DNA of 64,000 nt, taken from assembly GCF_001294465.1 (NCBI RefSeq), contig NZ_LGAA01000026.1:62001-126000 (forward strand), given 5' to 3'. This stretch comes from Moellerella wisconsensis ATCC 35017 (GTDB taxonomy: Bacteria > Pseudomonadota > Gammaproteobacteria > Enterobacterales > Enterobacteriaceae). Below, piece after piece: positions 50,213 through 57,580 of the stretch (position 1 is its first letter; each line of letters starts with the position of its first letter). The notes beneath the pieces are model-generated. The model was not told where the DNA came from and did no database searches. It saw nothing but the letters and a program-made list of their open reading frames with translations. The position numbers were made by a program, and so were the translations under genes.

Positions 50213-51478
50213 TCAGATTTTAACTACCGGCAACTCATCAAAATTTGTCGTATATGCTGGTGACAACATTTCACGTTTCATTTGATATCCACTATCGCCG
50301 CCTTTCGCAGCAAACCAGACTTTTCCTAGGCTACTATTGTTTATAGTATCTATTGTTTTCATAAGTTTATCACTGTTCTTAAATGGCTTCCGTGTCGAGA
50401 ACATGTCGAACTGAGTGATATCTGAATCAGTGAAGTCAGACAGTATTATCCCTGCTTTATAGTAGCGATATCCATCTCGCCAGATAGTATCTAAACCTCG
50501 CATGGCAGCATTGATAATGTCTCTCGTGTCGCTGCTTGGGTATTCAAGTTTGATGCTGACACTATTCGTATAATCTTCACCAGAAGCATGACGGCTAGTT
50601 TGAATAAATAGACCAATGATCCGGCATCTCTGTTTTTCTTCGCGTAGCTTTTCCGCTGCGCGTTCCGCATAGTCACAAACAGCTTTCCGCATAGTTTCAA
50701 TCTCTAAAACCTTCTTACCGAAAGACCGCGAGCACAATATTTGCTGCTTAACCTTTCTGACTTCTTCAAGTTCAATACAAGGCTCGCCATTTAACTCTCG
50801 GAGCGTCCTTTCTAGTGTTACGCCAAAAGTTTTGCGTATTGTGGCCGCCGATGTATTCGCCAAGTCTAAAGCGGTATAAATACCCATAACTCTTAACTTA
50901 GCTGAGATTCTACGACCAATACCCCATACCTCTTCAATCGGAATAAGTGACAGTAATTTTCTTTGCCGACTTTTATCAGATAACTCGACCACACCGCCTG
51001 TTTTTCTCCACGTTTTAGCTGCATGATTAGCAATCTTCGCGAGTGTTTTAGTGGGGCCAATCCCGACACCTACGGGCAAATGAGTTCGCTGTAATATTGT
51101 TGATTGAATTTCTCTCCCGTAATCTTCTAGATTAAAGGTATAGGCTAAGCCAGTGAAATCAAGGAATGCTTCGTCAATCGAATATATTTCTAAGCGCGGG
51201 GCGTACATTGATAACAAAGACATCACTCTATTGCTCATGTCAGCGTATAAGGCATAGTTGGAGCTAAATATATTGATGTTATTTTGCCGGTAATAATTCC
51301 GCCGTTCGTAGTAGAGCTCACCCATTTTGACACCGAGTTTTTTGGCTTCAGCAGAGCGAGCAATTACGCAACCATCATTATTACTCAGTACAATTACTGG
51401 CTTTCCCGCTAAGTCTGGCCTAAATACTTTCTCGCAACTTGCATAGAACGAATTAACATCAATTAAGGCAAACATCAC
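50213..51478 (-). CDS. umuC: UmuC-like error-prone DNA polymerase V subunit
   Basis: This is a 421 aa Y-family polymerase. The catalytic acidic residues lie in [20 protein letters not shown] and [10 protein letters not shown]. The finger motif [13 protein letters not shown] and thumb HhH ([20 protein letters not shown]) are present, and ITQFDMFS near residue 360 resembles the beta-clamp-binding motif. It overlaps the umuD-like gene by 4 nt, forming a prophage-borne umuDC operon of the RumAB/MucAB kind. It gives translesion synthesis when the SOS response is on. Confidence 0.95.
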   Translation of the reverse strand: MMFALIDVNSFYASCEKVFRPDLAGKPVIVLSNNDGCVIARSAEAKKLGVKMGELYYERRNYYRQNNINIFSSNYALYADMSNRVMSLLSMYAPRLEIYSIDEAFLDFTGLAYTFNLEDYGREIQSTILQRTHLPVGVGIGPTKTLAKIANHAAKTWRKTGGVVELSDKSRQRKLLSLIPIEEVWGIGRRISAKLRVMGIYTALDLANTSAATIRKTFGVTLERTLRELNGEPCIELEEVRKVKQQILCSRSFGKKVLEIETMRKAVCDYAERAAEKLREEKQRCRIIGLFIQTSRHASGEDYTNSVSIKLEYPSSDTRDIINAAMRGLDTIWRDGYRYYKAGIILSDFTDSDITQFDMFSTRKPFKNSDKLMKTIDTINNSSLGKVWFAAKGGDSGYQMKREMLSPAYTTNFDELPVVKI

Positions 51479-51888
51479 TGAGCCTTGTGAATAATAAATG
51501 TGACCACGCCAAATATCTGTAAATCCTGTGCATCACCTATATAAATAGGTTGAAAATCAGGATTCATCGGCATAAGCATCGGGGGGTGAGACTTCAATCT
51601 CTTAACTGTGAACTCACCATCAACGCTAGCTATCACAATATCTCCATCCTTTGCCATCAATGCGCTATCGACTATCACAACATCGCCATCGTAAATATTT
51701 GCATCGATCATAGAATTACCTTCGACGCGCAACATATATGTACTGTCAGGATGTTTAATCAACGTGCTATTGAGATTTATCCTCTCTTCCATGTAGTCAG
51801 CCGCAGGTGACGGAAAACCCGCAGGAACCCTGTCAAGAAATAATGGAATATTAAGAACGGACTCCGAATCGATAAGCTCTAGCTTCAT
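51475..51888 (-). CDS. umuD: UmuD-like S24 self-cleaving subunit of polymerase V
   Basis: This 137 aa protein would be cleaved by RecA-stimulated autoproteolysis to the active UmuD' form. The cleavage region is [15 protein letters not shown], the catalytic Ser is in [14 protein letters not shown], and the catalytic Lys is in FTVKRLKSH. It lacks a DNA-binding domain, which separates it from LexA and phage repressors. A LexA box overlaps its promoter. Confidence 0.95.
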   Translation of the reverse strand: MKLELIDSESVLNIPLFLDRVPAGFPSPAADYMEERINLNSTLIKHPDSTYMLRVEGNSMIDANIYDGDVVIVDSALMAKDGDIVIASVDGEFTVKRLKSHPPMLMPMNPDFQPIYIGDAQDLQIFGVVTFIIHKAQ

Positions 51889-51903
51889 AATGCACCAAGA
51901 TAT

Positions 51904-51923
51904 AACTGTATTTATATACAGTA
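51904..51923 (-). promoter_or_regulatory. LexA (SOS) box and promoter of the umuDC-like operon
   Basis: CTGT-N8-ACAG (CTGT 51906-51909, ACAG 51918-51921) is an almost ideal LexA operator. On the minus strand it overlaps a -10 TATACT that has TTTACA 16 nt upstream. The umuD-like ATG is at 51888. Confidence 0.9.
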
Positions 51924-52006
51924 TATTCTAGTCATTTCGGTTGTAAAGATTATTTTTAACACCAAAATACTACTCACAACGATGCCTACTTAATACACAT
52001 TGGTAC

Positions 52007-52030
52007 TAGGGCATTGCTGCCCTATTTTTT
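52007..52030 (+). terminator. Plus-strand intrinsic terminator at the end of the tail chaperone gene
   Basis: A 7-bp perfect stem tagggca/tgcccta (52007-52013 with 52018-52024) is followed on the plus strand by six T residues. No plus-strand gene precedes it within 2 kb, so it may end a short transcript starting near the LexA box. On the minus strand there is no T run. Confidence 0.7.
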
Positions 52031-52318
52031 ATGCATCAACTCTAAAGCTTTTGATTCCATAAGTTGAATATCCTTAATCGCGGTTGCTTGGTCGCTAATG
52101 CCATACGTACCGGCCAACATTGGGATAACCGTATAGTCTAAGCCTGTAGGTCCATCCACGCTGACTCGCCACTGTGTTGATAGAGCTTGGAATAAACTCA
52201 CTGACTCTTCAATGTCAGGGGTAATCTCAACAGCACTATCATCGAGATCACCCAATAAATCTAATTCAGCGGCAGTTAATGGCTTGCTATAAAGAGCTTG
52301 AGCAACCGCTAGGAGTTT
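52022..52318 (-). CDS. Tail assembly chaperone C-terminal extension (T-like), made by -1 frameshift
   Basis: This open frame has no start of its own at its 5' end. In the -1 frame from the A AAA AAC slippery site at the end of the G-like gene it reads LLAVAQALYSKPLTAAELDL and continues to ALELMHKK. The product would be a GT-like fusion of about 200 aa, the usual two-form tail chaperone that coats the tape measure during assembly in long-tailed phages. Confidence 0.85.
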   Translation of the reverse strand, partial: KLLAVAQALYSKPLTAAELDLLGDLDDSAVEITPDIEESVSLFQALSTQWRVSVDGPTGLDYTVIPMLAGTYGISDQATAIKDIQLMESKALELMHKK

Positions 52319-52623
52319 TTTTCACGAATACCCAGCAATGCCTGCCGATAAGAGGAGAAAATTTCAAATGCTGCACCGGGGTAGTTATCAAAAAATTCAG
52401 AGACATTATTATGCGTGAATTCATGATCCTTAAATCCCCAACCTTTAGCTATTTGAAGCAAAAAGGATGCATCAGTTAAATCTTCTGCTTTCCCCATATC
52501 ATCTAACTCACTCATTTTTTTATGAATGAAAATGAATGGTAGATCACCTTGCTTGCCATCCGGTGTTGTAATTTTTACTGTATGTTCAAAAGTAGGATTG
52601 GGATTATACGTTAGCTTAGCCAT
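52309..52623 (-). CDS. Tail assembly chaperone (G-like)
   Basis: This is a 104 aa protein starting MAKLTYNPNPTFEHTVKITT; its ATG overlaps the TAA of the preceding Ig-like frame (TAATG). It sits right after the tail-tube gene, the usual place for G. It ends with GAA AAA AAC TCC TAG, giving the slippery heptamer A AAA AAC at 52315-52321 directly before the stop. A fraction of ribosomes should shift to -1 and make the GT form. Confidence 0.88.
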   Translation of the reverse strand: MAKLTYNPNPTFEHTVKITTPDGKQGDLPFIFIHKKMSELDDMGKAEDLTDASFLLQIAKGWGFKDHEFTHNNVSEFFDNYPGAAFEIFSSYRQALLGIREKNS

Positions 52624-52886
52624 TAATTTACCTTTTCGTTGATTGTGACCGTGGTTTTTGCAAAGACATCATCTATGGCGGCAGTGATAGCCGTCTTTCC
52701 TGCAGCCTTTAGTGTGACTTTACCGAGATTGCTGACGGTGGCTTTTGCGGTATCAGCGCTACTCCATGTAACATTCTGACTGGATGCGTTATCGGGTATT
52801 ATGGTGGCGTTAAGTGAAATAACATCCCCCACAGTGCCCGCTATAGCTGTTTTGTCAATCGTTAGCCTTGATACCGAGATTACTTT
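52623..52886 (-). CDS. Ig-like (Big_2) domain, apparent -1 frameshift extension of the tail tube protein
   Basis: This open frame reads KVISVSRLTIDKTAIAGTVG and then a BIG2-type Ig fold (NVTWSSADTAKATVSNLGKV, TAITAAIDD). It is open through the tail-tube stop codon in the -1 frame and has no good start or ribosome site. A shift at GCA AAG TAA (52880-52888) would add about 87 residues to the 219-residue tube protein. Ig-like domains added to phage structural proteins by frameshifting are known. The alternative is a simple mutation or an unused domain. Confidence 0.7.
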   Translation of the reverse strand, partial: KVISVSRLTIDKTAIAGTVGDVISLNATIIPDNASSQNVTWSSADTAKATVSNLGKVTLKAAGKTAITAAIDDVFAKTTVTINEKVN

Positions 52887-53539
52887 GCGTGGGCGTAGAC
52901 AGATTGCTTTGAGCGTAAAGAGAATCGAACTGATGTCGTCTCAACTTCATTCACGGCAGTATCAGGAATTTCCTTATAGGATGTAGCAGCTAAATAGTAG
53001 CGATCTTGCTCTGCTCTTTTATTATAAAAGCGCACTGCGATCAGCTCTTTGCTATCATCATACCCAAGAAGCAATCCATGATGTTTAGCTTCAGGGTTAT
53101 ATGCCAATGTATATGTAATTACATACGGATTTTTAAAGGTATCAATGCTGATAGCTTGTTCATCTTCTAAAAATTGAACCGTTGTTGATTGCTGATCGCC
53201 ACCTTCAATTCCAACCGTTGTCACTCGCTTAATTTGAGTCCAGCTAGTTACTTTCTTTAGTGTTCCCGCAGCTTCTTCGCTAGGATATTTTGCTTTATCC
53301 ATACTATCAAAACCATCTATAGTGATATTGCTTGCTGATACTGACTTGACACGTTTAGGGCCATTCAAAATTGGCCAGCTATCACTAATAATTACAATAT
53401 CACCTACTTTAATATCACCCGGGCTAGCAACAGTAAGAACCACTTCGCTAGCATTTGTTGCGGCTGTAATTTTAATTTCCTCTCCGTATCCACTGGATAC
53501 GGAAACAATCGAGCCATTAGGAATGTTATATTCCGCCAT
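52880..53539 (-). CDS. Major tail tube protein
   Basis: This 219 aa protein starts at the ATG at 53539 (AGAGG six bases upstream), beginning MAEYNIPNGSIVSVSSGYGE. It is beta-rich with GDIKVGDIVIISDSWPILNG, and its position between the tail terminator and tail chaperone genes identifies it as the lambda V counterpart. It ends HAK at AAG TAA, and the -1 frame runs into an Ig-like domain. In lambda V too a C-terminal Ig domain decorates the tube. Confidence 0.82.
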   Translation of the reverse strand: MAEYNIPNGSIVSVSSGYGEEIKITAATNASEVVLTVASPGDIKVGDIVIISDSWPILNGPKRVKSVSASNITIDGFDSMDKAKYPSEEAAGTLKKVTSWTQIKRVTTVGIEGGDQQSTTVQFLEDEQAISIDTFKNPYVITYTLAYNPEAKHHGLLLGYDDSKELIAVRFYNKRAEQDRYYLAATSYKEIPDTAVNEVETTSVRFSLRSKQSVYAHAK

Positions 53540-53560
53540 GATGAACCTCTTTTTGTATAT

Positions 53561-53582
53561 AAAAAAACCGCCCTTAGGCGGT
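53561..53582 (-). terminator. Intrinsic terminator upstream of the tail tube gene
   Basis: A perfect 6-bp stem accgcc/ggcggt (53567-53572 with 53577-53582) with a 4-nt loop is followed on the minus strand by seven T residues. It lies between the tail terminator and tail tube genes. Confidence 0.85.
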
Positions 53583-53585
53583 AGC

Positions 53586-53987
53586 TTATTTAATCGAATC
53601 ACATCGATAAGATGTGCGTATTGGAATTATGTAATTAGCTTCTCTAGTGAGTGGTGGTAATTGATTTGGCTCACTATTGAGATAAAGTGTCTCGGTCAGC
53701 GTTAACCCATTTTCTAGCTGATCTTTAATGCTATCTGCAATGTGTGTTAATTGCTCCTCACCACCTCCCACCTTTCCAACTATATTAATTTGAATGACAC
53801 CTTTGAAAATTGGCATATCGAGCGCAAGCCCGAGATTATCAGTAGCCGCCGGCATAATATGTATTTGCAAATAAGTGTCGTTAATACTATCGAATGGCAC
53901 ATTAGGCCATGCGACTTTTAACCCTTCTTGATTTGCAATTTTAGCGACCAATAGTCGTATAGATTGATTAATTTCAGACTGCTTCAT
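53586..53987 (-). CDS. Tail terminator-like protein (lambda U position, DUF4128-like)
   Basis: This 133 aa protein starts MKQSEINQSIRLLVAKIANQ and contains YLQIHIMPAATDNLGLALDM and GVIQINIVGKVGGGEEQ, typical of tail terminators that cap the tail for head joining. It overlaps the preceding gene by 4 nt and precedes the tube gene. Assignment rests on synteny as much as on motifs. Confidence 0.78.
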   Translation of the reverse strand: MKQSEINQSIRLLVAKIANQEGLKVAWPNVPFDSINDTYLQIHIMPAATDNLGLALDMPIFKGVIQINIVGKVGGGEEQLTHIADSIKDQLENGLTLTETLYLNSEPNQLPPLTREANYIIPIRTSYRCDSIK

Positions 53988-54565
53988 AACTTCACCTCAA
54001 CCACTGATTCTCTAAATAACTTATCAAAATCTTCAGCGGTGATGGCCACCATGCCATTCGGTGCTTGCTTTGAGTGCCCCATCTCTAATGGATAGGCATA
54101 AGGCACATTATTGGTAAAATAAATCGCATTAGTTCCAACTTTAAATTGCTCTAATACGTATTTACCCACCGCTTTGGTCATATTGCCTGATTTATCAATT
54201 CGTCCTGTCTCTCCGTCTGCCGGAGTATCGAACGTCACTTGCCAATTGCCTCGAAAGCGCCCACCGGTATAACCGGGTGGTGCGTTAATATCCATCGAAT
54301 CATCAACGCGGACGCGCTTTTTTAATAGACGCTTTTTTGGCGTAAGATTATTAGGGTCTTTTCTCAACTCTTCGTTATGGTCAAATACAGCGCGGTTGTA
54401 GTCAGCAGCGACCTGATTCACATCCCAAAGTTCTGGATTGCCTACCGGTGACATTTGAACCAACTGAGCCAGAATTTTAAACCCCGTTGCCTTAACTACC
54501 GATTCCATATCCACTTGGGCATTATCAATAAACAGGTTAATTGACCGCATAAACGATTGTGACAT
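53984..54565 (-). CDS. Tail completion / HK97 gp10-like minor protein
   Basis: This 193 aa protein begins MSQSFMRSINLFIDNAQVDM. Motifs GGRFRGNWQVTFDTP and IYFTNNVPYAYPLEMGHSKQ match the gp10-like/minor tail Z family acting at the head-tail junction. It overlaps the tail terminator by 4 nt and follows the head closure gene by 1 nt. Confidence 0.82.
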   Translation of the reverse strand: MSQSFMRSINLFIDNAQVDMESVVKATGFKILAQLVQMSPVGNPELWDVNQVAADYNRAVFDHNEELRKDPNNLTPKKRLLKKRVRVDDSMDINAPPGYTGGRFRGNWQVTFDTPADGETGRIDKSGNMTKAVGKYVLEQFKVGTNAIYFTNNVPYAYPLEMGHSKQAPNGMVAITAEDFDKLFRESVVEVKL

Positions 54566-54566
54566 G

Positions 54567-54920
54567 TCACGCCCTCAATTGAGATTGATAGCAAATCACA
54601 AGTTCAGCGGGTTTAATCGGATTAGGCTCTTGAACACGCAACCACAAGCCATCAACTAACACTCGGTCCCCTTTTTGAATAACCATTTCTGGAGAAAAGA
54701 CCATTCTGATATCAGTCGACAAGATAAGCGTTCCATCAATATCACTGGGTTTGTATTGCACTTTCACCCCAGTGACCAGAAATTGAGTTTCCGCCTCATG
54801 GTGCTCTTTACCCGTATCATCATCGACCCAATATTTGCCATCACGCTTAACTTGATATGATGCGCCGTATTTTTTCAGCATGCGTAACGCAGTGTGATGA
54901 CCTCGCTGATAAATATTCAT
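54567..54920 (-). CDS. Head-tail closure (stopper) protein
   Basis: This 117 aa protein starts MNIYQRGHHTALRMLKKYGA and contains FSPEMVIQKGDRVLVDGLWL, a beta-barrel pattern of small head-closure proteins. It lies 2 nt after the connector gene and before the gp10-like gene, the expected place for a stopper. The assignment is mostly positional. Confidence 0.7.
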   Translation of the reverse strand: MNIYQRGHHTALRMLKKYGASYQVKRDGKYWVDDDTGKEHHEAETQFLVTGVKVQYKPSDIDGTLILSTDIRMVFSPEMVIQKGDRVLVDGLWLRVQEPNPIKPAELVICYQSQLRA

Positions 54921-54922
54921 GG

Positions 54923-55402
54923 CTACCTCATTGCAAATGTATTAATGGCAAATCCATCTGAAATATCGATCAGTCCAGACAATAAACCTTTTAACCAAGG
55001 GAAATTTGGCGCGCCAGTATTAGTTCCTTCCGCATATTGCACAGTAATCGCGCCCTCAATTCGCTCAGAGGTGATTTCAGCACCTAGCGTGGGCTGTAAG
55101 TCATTTTCTCTTGACTCAATAGCTAAACGGCATTGAGCTTGGATTAATTGCTTTGGAATGTCATTACTTGGGATTGCCACGCCATCACGAGATAATCCTG
55201 AACGTGGAAAAGATAAAGGTTGATCGGCATCAGTTCGTTTCCCTAACCATTTCTGTGACTCTAGATAGTCCATCGCCTTAATTAGTAATGATTCTAATCC
55301 TCCAACTACTAAAGTGATATTTCTATCCTCAGCATATTTCTTTAAATCATCAACACTGGCGTAGCTATTAAATGTTGGAGAATTTTTATCAGGAACAATC
55401 AT
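54923..55402 (-). CDS. Head-tail connector (DnaT-like/gp6-type adaptor)
   Basis: This 159 aa protein starts at the ATG at 55402 (GAGGTGAGC upstream), beginning MIVPDKNSPTFNSYASVDDL. It contains FPRSGLSRDGVAIPSNDIPK, a signature of phage head-tail adaptor proteins often labelled DnaT-like. It occupies the adaptor slot between capsid and closure genes. Confidence 0.82.
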   Translation of the reverse strand: MIVPDKNSPTFNSYASVDDLKKYAEDRNITLVVGGLESLLIKAMDYLESQKWLGKRTDADQPLSFPRSGLSRDGVAIPSNDIPKQLIQAQCRLAIESRENDLQPTLGAEITSERIEGAITVQYAEGTNTGAPNFPWLKGLLSGLIDISDGFAINTFAMR

Positions 55403-55412
55403 GCTCACCTCA

Positions 55413-55436
55413 AAAAAAGAGGGGCACAAAGCCCCT
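55413..55436 (-). terminator. Intrinsic terminator after the capsid Ig extension
   Basis: A perfect 6-bp GC stem aggggc/gcccct (55420-55425 with 55431-55436) with a 5-nt loop is followed on the minus strand by CTTTTTTTG. It lies between the capsid Ig frame and the connector gene. Confidence 0.85.
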
Positions 55437-55440
55437 TAAA

Positions 55441-55734
55441 TTACTCGTCTGGAGAATTTTTTTCTGTAAATGTGATTGCATCAGTATTTTGTGCAACACC
55501 ATTAACTGTGGCTGTGGTAATAAACTCACCCGGAGTATCAGAGGTCAATTTCACTGTCGCACCACCGGCTTTGCCCGTCTTAGATGAAGCAGTACTTAAC
55601 TTACCACCTGTTGTAGACCAGTCTACGGTAGCCCCCTCAATCGGAGAGTCACCTTTGGTATAATTTAGCGATACTGTCACAGCATCTACACTGTCAGCGA
55701 TAGCGGACGTTTTATCCGCTGACAGAGTTACTTT
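55441..55734 (-). CDS. Ig-like domain, apparent -1 frameshift extension of the major capsid protein
   Basis: This frame reads KVTLSADKTSAIADSVDAVT followed by an invasin/Big_1-like Ig fold (PIEGATVDWSTTGGKLSTAS, GGATVKLTSDTPGEFITTAT). It is open through the capsid stop in the -1 frame, and the capsid gene ends with the classical heptamer G GGA AAG followed by TAA, the same heptamer as in lambda G-T. Shifted ribosomes would make a capsid of about 413 aa with a surface Ig domain. No convincing independent start is seen. Confidence 0.8.
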   Translation of the reverse strand, partial: KVTLSADKTSAIADSVDAVTVSLNYTKGDSPIEGATVDWSTTGGKLSTASSKTGKAGGATVKLTSDTPGEFITTATVNGVAQNTDAITFTEKNSPDE

Positions 55735-56681
55735 CCCACTTCAGCAGTCAACTTGATCATGACGCCTGCGGTTAGTTTGTCGCTAGTGAAATGTTTCTTC
55801 CAGTTACCCGCTGTACCTAGTTGTGTTAAATCAGGGTTCTTGCCTTTCGATTCATCCCAGCTATAACCCATTACACCAACGTTAACCACACCTTCACCAC
55901 GATAGCCAATTTCCAAGTTCTCCTTGTCATTGATTTCATAAGAGCGGAAGGTCGGCTCTTGGGATTCAGTGATAGTCACAGCGCCTGGAACTAAACCAAA
56001 GATGGCATCTACTGGCGCTGTGTCTGTAACCAGAACAGGCTTACCTAACGTGCCCGGCTGTCCGCCGTAGATAACCACACCTGCCTCTTCATATACCTTA
56101 TTGTCAATTGCCTGATCAACAATATCGAAGTAGGTTGTGGAGTGCATAACAAACAGATTTACACGATTAAACTTATCGCCGTACTTACGCAAGCCTTTGG
56201 TTAACGTCTTCTTGCCGTCTGTTGCAATATCTGCAGTCACTACCATTTCTTTGTTATTGCCGATCGCTGCACCTAAAGCAGCTAAAGAGTATTTAATATA
56301 GCCCTCTAGTGAAGCATCTGCTGCATCCGTACCAACCAGCTCAGAGAACTCTGATACATCACGTCCACGGCGTTTAAATGCTTCTTCTGTCGTTGCATAG
56401 GGGCCATATTTCCAAGGCGCTTTGACATCAATAGACTCACCTGCACCGATTTTTTTACTCTCAACATCTTTTGTTGAATCAACATCACGATGTTCAATCG
56501 AACCGCCGATCTGATAGAAAGCGCGTTTACGGAAGTCACCTTCAACAAACAGGTTATCCAGCACGATGGCACCATTAGAGGCCTGATTAAATACTGCTAA
56601 ATTATCCTGACGGCGCTCTAAGAATGCCGTTTGTGCCAAGTCATTATAAATTACTAAATCGCTATTAGTCGTCGTAGCCAT
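55728..56681 (-). CDS. Major capsid protein
   Basis: This 317 aa protein starts MATTTNSDLVIYNDLAQTAF, preceded by AAGGAAATATAAGCA. Motifs VEGDFRKRAFYQIGGSIEHR, GRDVSEFSELVGTDAADASL and VNLFVMHSTTYFDIVDQAID, with its place after the scaffold gene, mark it as the shell protein of a HK97-fold virus. It ends GAA GTG GGA AAG TAA, a slippery heptamer next to the stop that leads to an Ig domain in -1. Confidence 0.9.
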   Translation of the reverse strand: MATTTNSDLVIYNDLAQTAFLERRQDNLAVFNQASNGAIVLDNLFVEGDFRKRAFYQIGGSIEHRDVDSTKDVESKKIGAGESIDVKAPWKYGPYATTEEAFKRRGRDVSEFSELVGTDAADASLEGYIKYSLAALGAAIGNNKEMVVTADIATDGKKTLTKGLRKYGDKFNRVNLFVMHSTTYFDIVDQAIDNKVYEEAGVVIYGGQPGTLGKPVLVTDTAPVDAIFGLVPGAVTITESQEPTFRSYEINDKENLEIGYRGEGVVNVGVMGYSWDESKGKNPDLTQLGTAGNWKKHFTSDKLTAGVMIKLTAEVGK

Positions 56682-56694
56682 TGCTTATATTTCC

Positions 56695-57468
56695 TTACTC
56701 TTTTGGAAGTTTTAAATATGCGTCACGCCCGTATCGGCGAATATAATCGGCCTTATCACCTGCGGACATTTGAGAACGTTTGAGATGTACGCCACTTTGT
56801 TTATGTTTACCTGCATCGGTGCCAGAAGCTGCGGGGAATAAATGTGGTGCGCTTTCTTTCAGGGATTCAATCCATTCAACAGGGGATAGTGGTGTGCGAC
56901 CATCTTTGCCCATGACTGGATTGCCATCTTCATCAACGGCTACGGCCTGACCTTCATCGTTGATTTGAAAAATGCCTTTGGCACGCAGAATTAAATCTTC
57001 TTGCGCACTGCTTAATGCTCCCGCCTTTCCTGCTGCTGAACGAATTTCATCGCCCAACACACGAGCGCGGAATTTATTGGCAAATATTTCAGCCTTTTCA
57101 ACTTTGGAATTAGCCTCTTTCAATTGCTTATCAACATCACCACGCAAACGCTCAGTACGCTTATTAATGACTTCATCAAGCTTGCCATCAGCAATAAGCT
57201 TAGCTTCTTCATCATTTTCAAAGCGTTTAAGCATTCCTTTCACCGTGTCAGGATCAATGCCTTCAAAGCGTTTTAAATTGTCGCCTTGCTCTTTAACCTT
57301 TCCTAGCAACTCATCACGCTTGGCTTTTAGTCCAGATACCTGCTCACTTACCGCCTTATCAATAATAGCTTGAACTTCAGGGGTGATTTCTGGCGTTCCG
57401 GCACCTCCACCTTGCGAGCCATCATCAGCCGGTGAGTGGTATTTGCGTTCAATATTCATAAATAACAT
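56695..57468 (-). CDS. Capsid scaffolding protein
   Basis: This 257 aa protein has AGGGG seven bases before the ATG at 57468. It is highly charged, with long helices (residues about 35-140, KAKRDELLGKVKEQGDNLKR, DEVINKRTERLRGDVDKQLK) typical of scaffolds. The C-terminal basic/helical end (AGDKADYIRRYGRDAYLKLP) would bind coat protein. It lies directly upstream of the capsid gene. Confidence 0.82.
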   Translation of the reverse strand: MLFMNIERKYHSPADDGSQGGGAGTPEITPEVQAIIDKAVSEQVSGLKAKRDELLGKVKEQGDNLKRFEGIDPDTVKGMLKRFENDEEAKLIADGKLDEVINKRTERLRGDVDKQLKEANSKVEKAEIFANKFRARVLGDEIRSAAGKAGALSSAQEDLILRAKGIFQINDEGQAVAVDEDGNPVMGKDGRTPLSPVEWIESLKESAPHLFPAASGTDAGKHKQSGVHLKRSQMSAGDKADYIRRYGRDAYLKLPKE

Positions 57469-57539
57469 ATGCTTCCCCTTGGGATTAATGTGCGCCTAGC
57501 GCGTTGTAATAACTCAGCCCTAAGCTGAATTTAAGTAAT

Positions 57540-57563
57540 AAAAAAGGCCACCGAAGTGACCTT
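57540..57563 (-). terminator. UUCG-loop terminator between MuF-like and scaffold genes
   Basis: A 7-bp stem (aggtcac/gtggcct, one T-G pair) closes a TTCG tetraloop on the minus strand and is followed by about six T residues. It lies about 20 nt past the stop of the head morphogenesis gene. Confidence 0.85.
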
Positions 57564-57580
57564 ATTAAATAGTTTGTTGA

